This document shows, one piece after another, positions 16,278-26,542 of a stretch of 64,000 nt of DNA. Under the pieces are notes generated by a model. It ran no database searches and was not told the origin of the DNA. It saw nothing but the letters and a program-made list of their open reading frames with translations. The DNA is from Gemmatimonadota bacterium (GTDB lineage: Bacteria; Gemmatimonadota; Gemmatimonadetes; Gemmatimonadales; Gemmatimonadaceae): positions 101,878-165,877 of the forward strand of contig VGVM01000001.1 of assembly GCA_016874035.1 (NCBI GenBank), given 5' to 3'. The number at the start of each line of letters is the position of its first letter. Position 1 is the stretch's first letter. Position numbers and translations under genes: made by a program.

Positions 16278-19200
16278 TCAGTAGGCCACGTTGATGCGGG
16301 TGATCCAGTAGCGGAGCGGTGGCTCGGAGAAGAAGTCGTTGGCGGCCTGGCCGCCGCTGTTGGCTTCGGGATCGAGGCCCGGGAACTTCGTCCAGACAAC
16401 CTTGATGTTCCGGCCACTCAGCGCGATGTTCGCCGACCGGCCGCGCAGGTACTTGCTCGTGAAGCGCTGGGGCACGTTGTAGACCACTGACAACTCGCGC
16501 AGGCGGATGAAGTCGTTCGGGACGAACATGCCCCACAGGGTGCGGTTCGCCGAACTCGCGGCCATCAGCGCCGCGGCCTGATCCCCGAGCGGCGCCGTGG
16601 GATCGTTGACGGCCCGGCAGTTGGCGGTCGAAACACAGCGCTGGTTCTGGTAGCCCCAGCTGTTCCAGTAGCCGCCCCGGTAATCAAACAGGGCGGTGAT
16701 GTCCACCAGGCCGCGGAAGAGGCCGACGCGATTGCTCAGCGCAGCTTCGTACTCGGGAAGCGCCGAGCCGCGGAAGCTTTGCCCCTGGTACTTGCCGGTG
16801 ACCGTGTCGACCTGGACTTCGGCCTCCGTGAGGATGCCGTCGTTATTGGCGTCCTTGTATGCAAGGATCTTGCGATCCCAGAGCGCCGAGATCGGGAAGC
16901 CGACCACCCGGCGGACGCCCGGCGACGTGGAGAGCACCACGTCGCCAACCGAGACGATCTTGTTCTTGTTGCGCGAACCGCTGAGGCGCACGTCCCAGCG
17001 GTAGGCGCCGCTCCGGATGATGCCGACGTCGACCGTCAGCTCCTCGCCGCGGTTCTCCACGCCGGCGATGTTCACGGTCTGGCTGCCTCCCGCGCCGAAG
17101 GACGGCGGGAGCGGCCTGGCCAGCAGCGCATCGTGGCTCTGCTTGTTGTACGTCTGGAGCTCAACGCTGACGCGTTCGTCCAGGAACGACAGGTCGGCGC
17201 CGATCTCGAACTCGATCGTCTTCTCCGGCCTCAGGTTGGGGTTGCCGATGGACGACACCACGAGCCCGGGCTGGTCAGCGCCTCCTACGGTAAACGCCTG
17301 CGCGCCGAGGAACGCGAGGGCGGCAGTTGTGCCGGGCTGCACGCCCGACTGGCCGAGCGCGGCGCGCAGCCGGAGCTGGTCGAGCGTGAAACGCTTGGGG
17401 AACCACGTCTCATCCGAGATGACGTACGACAGCGCGAACCGCGGGTAGATGGTGGCTCCCGTCGTGCGTCCGAACGCGCTGTTCTGGTCCTGCCGGATCC
17501 CGACCGTCCCGAAGAGCCGATCGCGGTGGCTCACCTGCTCCTCGAGGTACCACCCGTAGGTGGCGTTCTCGGTCGTCGACTCGCTGATCAGGCGCTGCGA
17601 GGCCGAGTTCGGCGTGGAGACCCCCGGCCCGAACCCGTATCCACTGCCGCTCGCCGACTGGAAGTTGTCCTTGAACCACTGCGCGCCAAGCGTGGTGCGG
17701 GACTGCACCGTGCCCGTCACGGCGCGTGTCGCCGTGGCTCCAAGGTCCACGGAGTACTTCGTGTTGAGCGTACGGGACAGGCCCTTGCCCGAGAACCCCT
17801 GGCCGGCGCTCGGCCCCCATGCGGCCTGCTGGTTGGTCCCCTCGCCGAGCAGCTGGAGCTGGTAACCGTAGTTCGAGGCCTGGTCGATGCCCACGACGCT
17901 CCGAACGCTGAGCCACGGTTTCGGCTGCCAGTTCAGCTGCGTCGAGCTGAGGAACCGCTTTTCGATGCTCTTGAGTTCGACCGAGAAGATGTCCCCCATG
18001 AACTCCCGCTGCGTGCCGAGCGTGTGCTGGCCGTCATTGCGCAGCGTCGCCGAGCATTTGACGCACCCCGGCGCGGTAAAGAGCTGGAAGAACATCCCGG
18101 CGAAAAAGCCGCCATCGAAGGGTGTGAAGAGGGTCTTGTCGATGTACCCCGTGCTGACGCCGAGCGTGGCCGTCCGCGAGAGGCCGATCTGGAAATTGCC
18201 GCGCAGGCTCGTGACGTCGAGTTGATTCGGATAGCGCTGCGTGGTGCGCGGCGCCGAGCCACGCACGTTCGTGATGCGCGCGACCTCCGAGTCGGGCATC
18301 ACGAACGGCCCCGTCTCGTGCTCGCGCACGGCGGAGACAAAGTACCGGAGAAACTCCGTGCCGCCCGAGACCTGCCCGCCCCACTGCACGCGCGGGGTCC
18401 GCCGCAGGCCTCCGCTCGCGTTGCGGAACGGGCTGGTCAGCGGATTCATGAAGGGGTTGTTGCGCGTCAGGCTGTCGACGCGGCACTGGCGGAGCGCGGA
18501 CTGGGAGATCTTGCACTGAATGTCGCCGCCCACCGGCTGGCCCTGGGCGTTCAGGTTGCGGCCCCAGCTGCGCCAGTTCTCCTCAAACTCCGACGGCTGC
18601 TCCACCAGGCCTTGTTCAAGGAAGAAGGTCCACCGCGCGTTGCCCGCCTCGCCTCGCTTGGTCTTGATGACCAGGACGCCGTTCGTCGCCGCCGTACCAT
18701 AGAGCGCCGCTGCCGCCGGCCCCTTGATCACGTCGATCGTTGCGATCTCGTTCGGATTCAGGTCGGACAACCGGGAGCTGGAGAACTGCGTGAAGGCCAG
18801 GCCCGAGGACCCTTCGAACCGAACGCCGTCCAGGATGACCAGCGGATCGTTCGTGAGCGAGAGTGAGCTGATGCCGCGAATCCGGATGGTCGGGGTGGCG
18901 CCCGTGGCGCCGGTGCCCTGGATGATCTGAAGGTTCGCCGTTCGCGCCTGCAGGAGCTGCTGCACCGTGGCCACTGGTGCCGTGGCCACCAGCGAATCAG
19001 CCTTGAGGGACGACACCACGTTGCCGAGCTCGCGCCGGGCCTGAATGCCGGTGGCCGTGGTGACGACCTCCTCGAGCCGCGTGACCGCCTTCGTGAGCGC
19101 AAAGTTGACCGTGACGTCGCCACTCTCGGGCACGGTGACGGACTTGCTCATCGGCTGGTAGCCGATGCGCATGGCCCGCAGCGAGATGGTGCCCGGGGGC

Positions 19201-19460
19201 ACGCCGGGAATGCTGTAATCGCCGTTGTTGCTCGTCGTGGCGGCGCGACGCGTGCCCTCGATGACGACCTGCACCGCGGGAATCGGTACGTCGCCTTCCG
19301 CGTCGACGACGCGCCCGCGGATGGTCGCCAGCCGCGCTGGCACCTCGCGTGAACGGGAAGCGACGGGGTTCGTGTCGCCATTCGACTGCGCAATGCCGGG
19401 CGAGGCGAACGCCGTGCATGCCAACAGCGCGCTCGCGGCCCGGCGGAGGGTGGGGGACAT
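16278..19460 (-). CDS. SusC/RagA family TonB-linked outer-membrane receptor
   Basis: The open frame extends to 20765, but the ATG at 19460 has a perfect AAGGAGG site at the right distance and starts a signal peptide; the product is 1060 residues. Residues about 48-125 form a carboxypeptidase-D-regulatory-like domain (TIRGRVVDAEGDVPIPAVQVVI, NNGDYSIPGVPPG). The plug carries the SusC signature LNPNEIATIDVIKGPAAAALYG and ends with GVLVIKTKRG. The rest is a large barrel ending in WITRINVAY, with a terminal aromatic for BAM insertion. It pairs with the SusD-like lipoprotein downstream. The gene is divergent from the first PD40-amidohydrolase, so 19461-19637 should hold both promoters. Confidence 0.94.
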   Translation of the reverse strand: MSPTLRRAASALLACTAFASPGIAQSNGDTNPVASRSREVPARLATIRGRVVDAEGDVPIPAVQVVIEGTRRAATTSNNGDYSIPGVPPGTISLRAMRIGYQPMSKSVTVPESGDVTVNFALTKAVTRLEEVVTTATGIQARRELGNVVSSLKADSLVATAPVATVQQLLQARTANLQIIQGTGATGATPTIRIRGISSLSLTNDPLVILDGVRFEGSSGLAFTQFSSSRLSDLNPNEIATIDVIKGPAAAALYGTAATNGVLVIKTKRGEAGNARWTFFLEQGLVEQPSEFEENWRSWGRNLNAQGQPVGGDIQCKISQSALRQCRVDSLTRNNPFMNPLTSPFRNASGGLRRTPRVQWGGQVSGGTEFLRYFVSAVREHETGPFVMPDSEVARITNVRGSAPRTTQRYPNQLDVTSLRGNFQIGLSRTATLGVSTGYIDKTLFTPFDGGFFAGMFFQLFTAPGCVKCSATLRNDGQHTLGTQREFMGDIFSVELKSIEKRFLSSTQLNWQPKPWLSVRSVVGIDQASNYGYQLQLLGEGTNQQAAWGPSAGQGFSGKGLSRTLNTKYSVDLGATATRAVTGTVQSRTTLGAQWFKDNFQSASGSGYGFGPGVSTPNSASQRLISESTTENATYGWYLEEQVSHRDRLFGTVGIRQDQNSAFGRTTGATIYPRFALSYVISDETWFPKRFTLDQLRLRAALGQSGVQPGTTAALAFLGAQAFTVGGADQPGLVVSSIGNPNLRPEKTIEFEIGADLSFLDERVSVELQTYNKQSHDALLARPLPPSFGAGGSQTVNIAGVENRGEELTVDVGIIRSGAYRWDVRLSGSRNKNKIVSVGDVVLSTSPGVRRVVGFPISALWDRKILAYKDANNDGILTEAEVQVDTVTGKYQGQSFRGSALPEYEAALSNRVGLFRGLVDITALFDYRGGYWNSWGYQNQRCVSTANCRAVNDPTAPLGDQAAALMAASSANRTLWGMFVPNDFIRLRELSVVYNVPQRFTSKYLRGRSANIALSGRNIKVVWTKFPGLDPEANSGGQAANDFFSEPPLRYWITRINVAY

Positions 19461-19637
19461 CACCGCCTCCTTCCTTAGGGTGGGTGGATTTCTTGAACAT
19501 GGAGCACCAGGCTCCGGCTGTCCAGTCTGCACCGCCCCGCGCGGGCGCAGGCTCGGTCGATGACCGCGCGCCGGGTGACTCGGCGCGGCGACGGTTGGCT
19601 GGTTGCCCTTCCCCTGCGGGCGGCGTAGCATCTCCTG

Positions 19638-22600
19638 ATGCGAACACTCACGCTTGCCGGCGCGCTGCTCGCCACTCAGGCGGCTGCCCAGCCACCCGGA
19701 CGAGACCCCACCAACGCGCTGACCCTCGCGACGCCCCGGACCGTCAGGTTCACGACCGATGAAGGGACGTGGATGTCCGTGGATGTCTCGCCCGACGCCT
19801 CCACGATCCTCTTCGATCATCTGGGTGATCTCTACACGATGCCGATCGGCGGCGGCAGGGCGACCCGCATCGTCGGTGGCACCGCTGTTGACGTCCAGCC
19901 GCGTTATTCCCCCGACGGCAAGTGGATCGCGTTCATGTCCGATCGCGGCGGCGTCGATGCAACGTGGGTTGTCGATGCCACGGGCAAGCAGGCGCGCCAG
20001 CTCGTCCCGGGCGGGTCGCAGCCGGCATGGACGCCCGACGGAAAGTTTGTGGTCACCGGCAATCGCATGGTCGATCTTCGTGGCGGGACGGGAGTCACTC
20101 TCACCGCCACCGGCGACGACGGCGGCCGCGGCGGACGGGCGGGCGGGGGAGGCGCGGGAGGCGCCGCCCCAGGCGCCACCGGAGCGTCGTTCACGCAGGA
20201 TGGGCGGTATGTCTGGTTCCAGGCTCCCAACGGGCAGCAGGCGTATCGGTACGATCGCCTTCGCGGCGTGATCGGGTACCAGACGAACGTCGCGGGCGGC
20301 GCATTCCGCCCCATGGTGAGTCGCGATGGCCAGGCGCTCGCCTACTTCACTCGCTACGAGGCGAAGACGGCGCTGGTGGTGCGCGATCTCGCGACGGGCG
20401 CCGAACGCTGGGTGCTCATGGGTACGCATCCGGAGGCTCCCGGGCCCCCGGGGTTTGGTCCGCTCCCGGGTTCCGCCTGGCTCCCCGATGGCAGGTCGAT
20501 CATCACGAGCTACGACGGCAAGCTGTGGCGCATCGACGTGGCGACCGGCAAGAGCGTCCTGATTCCCTTCACGGTCGACGTGGAGCAGTCGCTCGGCGCA
20601 CTCGTCAAGGGGTCGCATCGGATCGGCGACTCGGTGACGGTCCGCGAGATCCGCGAGCCGGCCCTCTCCCCGGATGGCCGCCGCGTCGCCTTCACGGCGC
20701 TCGGCAAGGTGTACGTGATGGATCTCGCAGGCCGGGCGCCGCAGCGGCTGACCAATGCGACACACCTCGTCGAGTCCTCGCCGGCGTGGTCACCCGATGG
20801 ACAGTCCATCGTCTACGCCACCTGGAGTGACGGCGCGGGAGGCGACATTCACCGGGTCGACGCACGTGGAGGCACACCGGGCAATCTCACGCGCGCGCCC
20901 GCCTTCTACTCGCGGATCACGCTCTCACACGATGGATCCCGCATCGTGTTCGTCCGCGCGCCCCGGCGCGCGGTCACCTTGATGGGGAATGACGACGTCG
21001 TGCAGGCGCGGACGCCGGCGGGGGCGGGTTCGGAGCTGAACCTCGAGCTTCGGTGGATGCCGGCCGGGGGCGGGACGCAACACCACATCACGATGGTGGC
21101 CGATCTCGGACCTCTTGCGCCGGGCGGCGGGCCGCACCTCACCTCCGACACGAGCCGGGTGTTCTATCACGATGGCAGCGCGCTCGTCTCGGTCGGTTGG
21201 GACGGCGCCGACCGGCGCGTGGTGCTGGCCGGGGCCACCTCGCAGACCGTGCTCGCGCCCGACGGGTCTTCCGTGCTGAGTCGGGCCGGACGTCGCCGGC
21301 AGATCTACCTGTTCGAGCGGCCGCAGGCGGCCGATTCGATCACGATCGACCCGGCCGCGGCCACGCCGCCGGTGCCGGTGCGGCGCCTCACGCGCGCGGG
21401 CGGCGACTTTCCCGCCTGGTCGCTGGACGGCACCAAGGCGGTCTGGAGTCTCGGCTCGTCACTCTTTGTCTACGACGTTGCGCAAGGAGAGAAGGCCCTG
21501 GCCGATTCCCTCGCGGCGGCGATCGCGCGAGCGGGGCCGGCCGGCGGCGCCGATTCCACCCAGCGTCCGCCGGGTGATTCGGCGGCCGCGGCCCAGTCGC
21601 GCGGCGCCCCTGCCTACGAGGCGACGCGATACGACGTGACAATCACCGTCGGCGCCGACCGGCCGTCGGGCGTGCTCGTGCTGCGTGGTGCGCGCATCGT
21701 GACGATGAAGGGCCGCGAGGTGATCGAGAATGGCGACATCGTGATCACGGGCAACCGCATCACCGCTGTCGGCGCGCGCGGCCGCGCGGCGATCCCGCGG
21801 GGCGCGCGCGTGATCGACGTGGGTGGTACGACCATCGTGCCGGGCTTCGTCGATGTGCGCGCTGCCAGCGCGGTGGCGCCCCAGGCGCACCGCACGATCG
21901 TCGCGCAGTACCTTGCCAACCTGGCGTTCGGCGTCACCACGATGCGCGATCCTGAGGCAGCGGCATTCGACGTGTTCACGTATGCCGACCGGGCCGGAAC
22001 CGGCGAACTGCTGGGTCCGCGGGTGTTCGCCACCGGCCCCGCCGTTCTCGATTCCGGCGCCACCCTGCGGACACCGGCAGAGGCGCGCGACTTCGTCGGC
22101 CCGTACGCCAGCGCGTTTCGCAGCAACACGATTCGCGCGGATCTGACGGCCCCGCGCCCCGACCGCCAGCGATTCCTCGCCGCCTCCGGCGCGCTCGGCC
22201 TCACGGCCGTCGCGGCGTCGGCGCCCGATCTCAAGCGGAGCCTGAGCGCGATTCTGGACGGCTACGCGGATCACCAGGGGCACTTCGACATCTTCCCGGT
22301 GCGCGGCGATCTCGCGAAGCTCATCGCGGAATCGGGAACGGTGTACACCCCGAACTTCCTCGGTCGCGTCGCGGGACGAGTCGGCATGGAGCACATCCTG
22401 GCCACCGAGAAGCCGCACGCGGATCCCAGGCTGCAGCGCTTCTATTATCACAAGGACCTGGACCGCCTGGTCCGCGCGCGCAGTCCGTGGAATTCGGCGG
22501 ACGAGTACGCGTTCAGCGACATCGCGGCGGGCGCCGCCCGCATCGTCGAGGCCGGCGGCAAGGTCGCCGTCGGTTCCGGCGGATCGGTGCAGGGCCTCGC

Positions 22601-22916
22601 CTTCCACTGGAACATGTGGCTCCTCGCCAGCGGGGGACTGTCGAATCACGACGTCCTTCGCGCCGCGACGGCGAGCGGCGCTGATGCCATTGGCGTCGCG
22701 GGCGACCTCGGGTCGATCGAGCCCGGCAAGCTTGCGGACCTGGTGGTGCTCGACCGGAATCCGCTCACGGACATCCGCAACTCGGTGTCGCTGCGCTACG
22801 TGGTGCACAACGGGCGCGTGTACGACGCCGCGACGCTCGACCAGGTCGCGCCGATGGTGAGGAAGCTCGACCAGCCCTGGTGGACAGCAGCCGAACCCGT
22901 GGGAGGGGCCCGTTGA
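19638..22916 (+). CDS. Exported PD40-propeller/amidohydrolase fusion, probable pseudoenzyme
   Basis: This 1092-residue protein has a signal peptide (ending in QAAAQ), a TolB-like propeller of PD40 blades (about residues 35-610; repeats such as SPDGKWIAFMSDRGG, SPAWSPDGQSIVYATW), a Gly-rich insert near 155-180, and a C-terminal amidohydrolase domain (about 680-1060). The domain keeps the flanking motifs (TTIVPGFVDV, FGVTTMRDP, GDLGSIEPGKLADLVVLDRNPLTDI), but the metal-binding H-x-H after VDV is R741-A-A, and the later histidine pair of the paralogue is replaced by GSGGS. The catalytic site is therefore probably lost. Its stop overlaps the start of an intact paralogue, so the pair may form a complex. 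Confidence 0.9.
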   Translation: MRTLTLAGALLATQAAAQPPGRDPTNALTLATPRTVRFTTDEGTWMSVDVSPDASTILFDHLGDLYTMPIGGGRATRIVGGTAVDVQPRYSPDGKWIAFMSDRGGVDATWVVDATGKQARQLVPGGSQPAWTPDGKFVVTGNRMVDLRGGTGVTLTATGDDGGRGGRAGGGGAGGAAPGATGASFTQDGRYVWFQAPNGQQAYRYDRLRGVIGYQTNVAGGAFRPMVSRDGQALAYFTRYEAKTALVVRDLATGAERWVLMGTHPEAPGPPGFGPLPGSAWLPDGRSIITSYDGKLWRIDVATGKSVLIPFTVDVEQSLGALVKGSHRIGDSVTVREIREPALSPDGRRVAFTALGKVYVMDLAGRAPQRLTNATHLVESSPAWSPDGQSIVYATWSDGAGGDIHRVDARGGTPGNLTRAPAFYSRITLSHDGSRIVFVRAPRRAVTLMGNDDVVQARTPAGAGSELNLELRWMPAGGGTQHHITMVADLGPLAPGGGPHLTSDTSRVFYHDGSALVSVGWDGADRRVVLAGATSQTVLAPDGSSVLSRAGRRRQIYLFERPQAADSITIDPAAATPPVPVRRLTRAGGDFPAWSLDGTKAVWSLGSSLFVYDVAQGEKALADSLAAAIARAGPAGGADSTQRPPGDSAAAAQSRGAPAYEATRYDVTITVGADRPSGVLVLRGARIVTMKGREVIENGDIVITGNRITAVGARGRAAIPRGARVIDVGGTTIVPGFVDVRAASAVAPQAHRTIVAQYLANLAFGVTTMRDPEAAAFDVFTYADRAGTGELLGPRVFATGPAVLDSGATLRTPAEARDFVGPYASAFRSNTIRADLTAPRPDRQRFLAASGALGLTAVAASAPDLKRSLSAILDGYADHQGHFDIFPVRGDLAKLIAESGTVYTPNFLGRVAGRVGMEHILATEKPHADPRLQRFYYHKDLDRLVRARSPWNSADEYAFSDIAAGAARIVEAGGKVAVGSGGSVQGLAFHWNMWLLASGGLSNHDVLRAATASGADAIGVAGDLGSIEPGKLADLVVLDRNPLTDIRNSVSLRYVVHNGRVYDAATLDQVAPMVRKLDQPWWTAAEPVGGAR

Positions 22917-25900
22917 TGCGCACATTTGGGTGGATTGTACCGGCGGCCGCGATCGCGGTTGCGGCGGCCGAGGTGGCGGCGCAGGCGTCACAGCCGGCGA
23001 AGCCGCGCGCCTACACGGTGACGGCGGGATCGGCGCCGCGCGACCCGACGAACGCGCTGCCGCTGCGGACGACGCGCATCGCGCGCTTCACGACGGACGA
23101 AGGGACGTGGATGTCGCTCTCCGTGTCGCCCGACGGGCGTACCATCCTGTTCGATCTGCTCGGCGACCTCTATACCCTCCCCATCGCCGGTGGCAAGGCA
23201 ACGCGCATCATGGGCGGCAACCAGCTCGATGTGCAGCCACGCTACTCGCCCGACGGTCGCCGAATCGTGTTCGTGTCGGACCGATCCGGCAGCGACCAGG
23301 CGTGGATCGCGAACGCCGACGGGTCGGACCCCGTCAAGCTGACGAAATTCCCGAGCGGCGCCGTGTCGTACCCCGTGTGGATGGACAACGCGTACGTGCT
23401 CGTCCGGCAGAGCCTGTTCCACACGGCCGGCGGCGATGGCGTTGGCGTGCCGTTCGGCGCGGGCGCGACGAGCTTTTCGCCGGACGGGAAGCGCGCGTAC
23501 ACGTCGGGGCGGGGCGGCCAGATCACGATGTACGATCGGTCGAGCGGCCGTGGTCATGTGGCGGTCAGCACGCCTGGCGGTGCGATGCAGGTGAACGTCA
23601 GCCCCGACGGAAAGAGACTGGCGTATTTCACGCGCTATGACATGGCCACCACGCTCGTCGTGCGCGACATCGACTCGGGCGACGAGAAGATCCTTCGCAA
23701 GGGCGTGCAACATGACGCCAGCGCCCGCGCCGCGGGGTTTGGCCTCATGCCGAATCCCTCCTGGATGCCCGATGGGTCCGCGATCCTCACCACGTGGGAC
23801 GGCAAGATCTGGAAGGTGGATGCGAGCACGGGACAGGCCGAGAACATCCCCTTCACGGCCGACGTGGAGCAGTACATGGGCCCGCTGTCGCTCTTCCAGT
23901 ACCCGATCACCGACACCTTCCTCGCGCGACAGATTCGCGACGCGACGCCCTCTCCCGACGCGACGCAACTTGCCTTTACCGCGCTGGACAAGCTCTACAT
24001 CACGAGCCTCGCGGGCGGCACGCCGAGGCGCGTCACGAGCGCCGAACACGTCGTCGAGCATTCGCCGGCGTGGTCGCCGGACGGGCGCTCCATCGTGTTC
24101 GCGACCTGGACCGACGAGCGGGCCGGTGACCTCTATCGCGTGAACGCCGACGGGTCCGGGCTGCGGAAAATCACGCGGACCTCCTCGTTCTACGCGAGGC
24201 CGGTGTTCTCGCCCGATGGGCGGCGCATCGTGTTCGCCACGGGGCCGTGGGTGCCCCGGCGCAATTTTGTCGACAACCTCAGCGGCGCGCTGGACGACGG
24301 CCCGCTTTCGTTCGCGTGGATGGACGCGGACGGCGGCAAGGTGCACGAGATCACGGCCGTCGGCAACGTCTCGCAGATCCCCGAAGGGCCGATGGCGCAT
24401 TTCGGGCCCGACACGAGCCGCATCCTCTTCGCGACGAACGCGGGACTGCAATCCGTGCGCTGGGACGGTTCCGACCGCAAGACCGTGTACACGGGCGACC
24501 CGATCGTGCTGTCGCCCACGGGGACGCACGGATTCGCGCTCAACAGCGGCACCCAGCGGCTCCACGTGTTTCCGGCGCCGATGGTGGGGCGGCCCACCGC
24601 GCTGAACGTGCGCGCGGACACGTCCGGCGTCCCGGCGCCGGTCGCCATCGAGGTGGGAGGCGAGTTCCCGGGGTGGAGCAGCGACGGTCGCTACGTGCAT
24701 TTCTCGCTCGGCCGGTCGTTCTTCCTTTACGACGTCGCCGAGGCGATGCGGGCGCGGGAGGATTCGATTCAGCAGGCATGGCCGAAGCGCCTGGCGGGCG
24801 ACACGCTTCCCGTTCCCGGCGCCGATACGCTGCCCATGCGGGCGGCGTACACGCCGAAGCGCTTCGACATCAAGGTCCAGGTCGCCGGATACAAGCCGAG
24901 TGGTGTCATGGCGCTCAGGGGCGCTCGCATCATCAGCATGAACGGCGACGAGGTCATCGAGAAAGGCGATATCGTCGTCACGGACCATCGGATCACGGCC
25001 GTCGGTCCGTCGGGACGCGTGGCCATTCCTGCCGGCGCGAAGGTGTTCGACGTGTCCGGCAAGACGATCATTCCCGGATGGGTGGACGTCCATGCGCACA
25101 CGTGGCCGTCGCGCGGCGTGCACAAGACCTCCGTGCCGGCGTTTCACGCGAACCTCGCCTTCGGCGTGACAACGATGCGGGATCCGCAGACGAGCACGAG
25201 CGACATCATGACCTACGGCGATCGCCTGCGCGCGGGAGACCTGCTTGGCCCGCGGTTCTTCGGGACGGGGCAGGGGGTGTTCAGCGGCGCCCAGGTGAAC
25301 TCGTTGCAGCGCGCGCGCGAGGTGGTTAAGCGCTACGCCGAGTTCTATGAAACGCAGACGCTGAAGCAGTACGTCGCCGGCAATCGGCGCACGCGGCAGT
25401 TGATCGTGATGGCGACGCGGGAGATGGGCCTGACGCCGACGACCGAAGGCGCGGGGGACCTCAAGATGAGCATCACGGAGATGCTCGATGGGTACCCGGG
25501 GCACGAGCACGCCTACGAGATCTATCCGCTCTACAAGGACTTCGCCCTGCTCTCGGCCGCAAGCGAGATCACGTACACCCCGACATTGCTCGTGGCGTAC
25601 GGGGGACCCGAGAACAAGTACTACATGATTGCGCGCGAGAATGCGTACAACGAGGGGCGCCTCAAGCGATTCACGTTCCAGCCCGACCTCGCCCGGCGCA
25701 CGCGGTCCGGAATCTGGGTCCCCGAGGACGAGTTCACGTTCAAGGGCGTCACGGCCGCGGCCGCGAGGATCGTCGCGGCGGGCGGCAAGGTGGGCGTCGG
25801 GGCGCACCACGAAGTGCAGGGGATCGGAACGCCCTGGGACCTGCGTCTGATGTCCGAAGGCGGGATGCCGCTGCATGATGTGCTGCGCGTGGGGACGATC

Positions 25901-26167
25901 TTCGGCGCCGTGTCCATCGGCCTGGACAGGGACCTCGGCTCGATCGAGGCCGGGAAGCTCGCGGATCTCATCGTCCTCGATGCAAATCCCCTCACCGACA
26001 TCGCCAACATCGAGCGCGTCAGGTATGTGATGCGGAACGGGCAGATGTTCGAGTCCGCGTCGCTGGACGAGGTCTGGCCGCGCCAGCGCAAACTGCCCCC
26101 GCAGTGGTGGATGGAGTGGGTGCCTCCGGCGGCGACGCCCAGGACCGGGCCGGTGAAGAGCCCGTAA
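22916..26167 (+). CDS. Exported PD40-propeller/amidohydrolase fusion with intact metal site
   Basis: The ATG at 22916 overlaps the TGA of the first paralogue (TGATG), so translation is probably coupled; the product has 1083 residues. It has a signal peptide (ending in VAAQA), a PD40 propeller (about residues 40-610), and a C-terminal amidohydrolase domain (about 665-1060). The metal ligands are present: H726-A-H728 in WVDVHAH, H863 and H865 in PGHEHAY, and H964-H965 in GAHHEVQG. The end has GSIEAGKLADLIVLDANPLTDI, which closes the small beta-sandwich. Substrate is unknown; related fusions are assigned as exported metallo-hydrolases of cyclic amides or peptides. Neighbouring SusCD and peptidases fit nutrient scavenging. 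Confidence 0.92.
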   Translation: MRTFGWIVPAAAIAVAAAEVAAQASQPAKPRAYTVTAGSAPRDPTNALPLRTTRIARFTTDEGTWMSLSVSPDGRTILFDLLGDLYTLPIAGGKATRIMGGNQLDVQPRYSPDGRRIVFVSDRSGSDQAWIANADGSDPVKLTKFPSGAVSYPVWMDNAYVLVRQSLFHTAGGDGVGVPFGAGATSFSPDGKRAYTSGRGGQITMYDRSSGRGHVAVSTPGGAMQVNVSPDGKRLAYFTRYDMATTLVVRDIDSGDEKILRKGVQHDASARAAGFGLMPNPSWMPDGSAILTTWDGKIWKVDASTGQAENIPFTADVEQYMGPLSLFQYPITDTFLARQIRDATPSPDATQLAFTALDKLYITSLAGGTPRRVTSAEHVVEHSPAWSPDGRSIVFATWTDERAGDLYRVNADGSGLRKITRTSSFYARPVFSPDGRRIVFATGPWVPRRNFVDNLSGALDDGPLSFAWMDADGGKVHEITAVGNVSQIPEGPMAHFGPDTSRILFATNAGLQSVRWDGSDRKTVYTGDPIVLSPTGTHGFALNSGTQRLHVFPAPMVGRPTALNVRADTSGVPAPVAIEVGGEFPGWSSDGRYVHFSLGRSFFLYDVAEAMRAREDSIQQAWPKRLAGDTLPVPGADTLPMRAAYTPKRFDIKVQVAGYKPSGVMALRGARIISMNGDEVIEKGDIVVTDHRITAVGPSGRVAIPAGAKVFDVSGKTIIPGWVDVHAHTWPSRGVHKTSVPAFHANLAFGVTTMRDPQTSTSDIMTYGDRLRAGDLLGPRFFGTGQGVFSGAQVNSLQRAREVVKRYAEFYETQTLKQYVAGNRRTRQLIVMATREMGLTPTTEGAGDLKMSITEMLDGYPGHEHAYEIYPLYKDFALLSAASEITYTPTLLVAYGGPENKYYMIARENAYNEGRLKRFTFQPDLARRTRSGIWVPEDEFTFKGVTAAAARIVAAGGKVGVGAHHEVQGIGTPWDLRLMSEGGMPLHDVLRVGTIFGAVSIGLDRDLGSIEAGKLADLIVLDANPLTDIANIERVRYVMRNGQMFESASLDEVWPRQRKLPPQWWMEWVPPAATPRTGPVKSP

Positions 26168-26230
26168 CGGGCGGCCGAAGGACACGACGTTCGATCGCGG
26201 TCTCGCCGACCGCCTCCGGGCGCTACCGGC

Positions 26231-26530
26231 TCACGCCTGCGCTTTGGCGACCGCCAGCGCGATCACGCGCTCGGGATCGAGCGTCGAAGCGAGCACGCAC
26301 ACGATCGATCCTTCGGGCCAGAAGACGAGCGTTGCGGCGCCGACCTGGTAGATCGCGAACGTCACGCCATTCTGCGTGCGCGACTCCCGCGGTGTCGACA
26401 ACTCCGTCATCCGGGCTTCGAACATCTGGCACACCAACGCGATGCCGCCGGCGCCGCGGTAGGTAAAGAGCGCGCTTGGGCGCCCTTGAACCCGGTGCGC
26501 GCGCCCGCCCACGAGCGTGAATCCCATCAT
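26231..26530 (-). CDS. Small protein resembling the C-terminal part of anti-sigma factors
   Basis: This 99-residue protein begins GFTLVGGRAHRVQGRPSALF and continues with blocks (NGVTFAIYQVGAATLVFWPEG, VCVLASTLDPERVIALA) that resemble the extracytoplasmic C-terminal domain of RsiW-like membrane anti-sigma factors. No zinc-binding domain or membrane helix is present, so it is either a stand-alone domain or a decayed remnant. It starts 12 bases after the helix-hairpin-helix gene and is probably the last gene of that minus-strand unit. The family resemblance is my reading of the pattern, not a search result. Confidence 0.6.
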   Translation of the reverse strand: MMGFTLVGGRAHRVQGRPSALFTYRGAGGIALVCQMFEARMTELSTPRESRTQNGVTFAIYQVGAATLVFWPEGSIVCVLASTLDPERVIALAVAKAQA

Positions 26531-26542
26531 GCCAACTACTAT

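Noticed and set aside
16779-18866. A 695-residue open frame on the plus strand
   Set aside because: It is antisense to susC and has no domain features; codon pattern follows the opposite strand.
22988-26185. A 1065-residue open frame on the minus strand
   Set aside because: It is antisense to the second PD40-amidohydrolase and is composed of Arg/His-rich shadow sequence.
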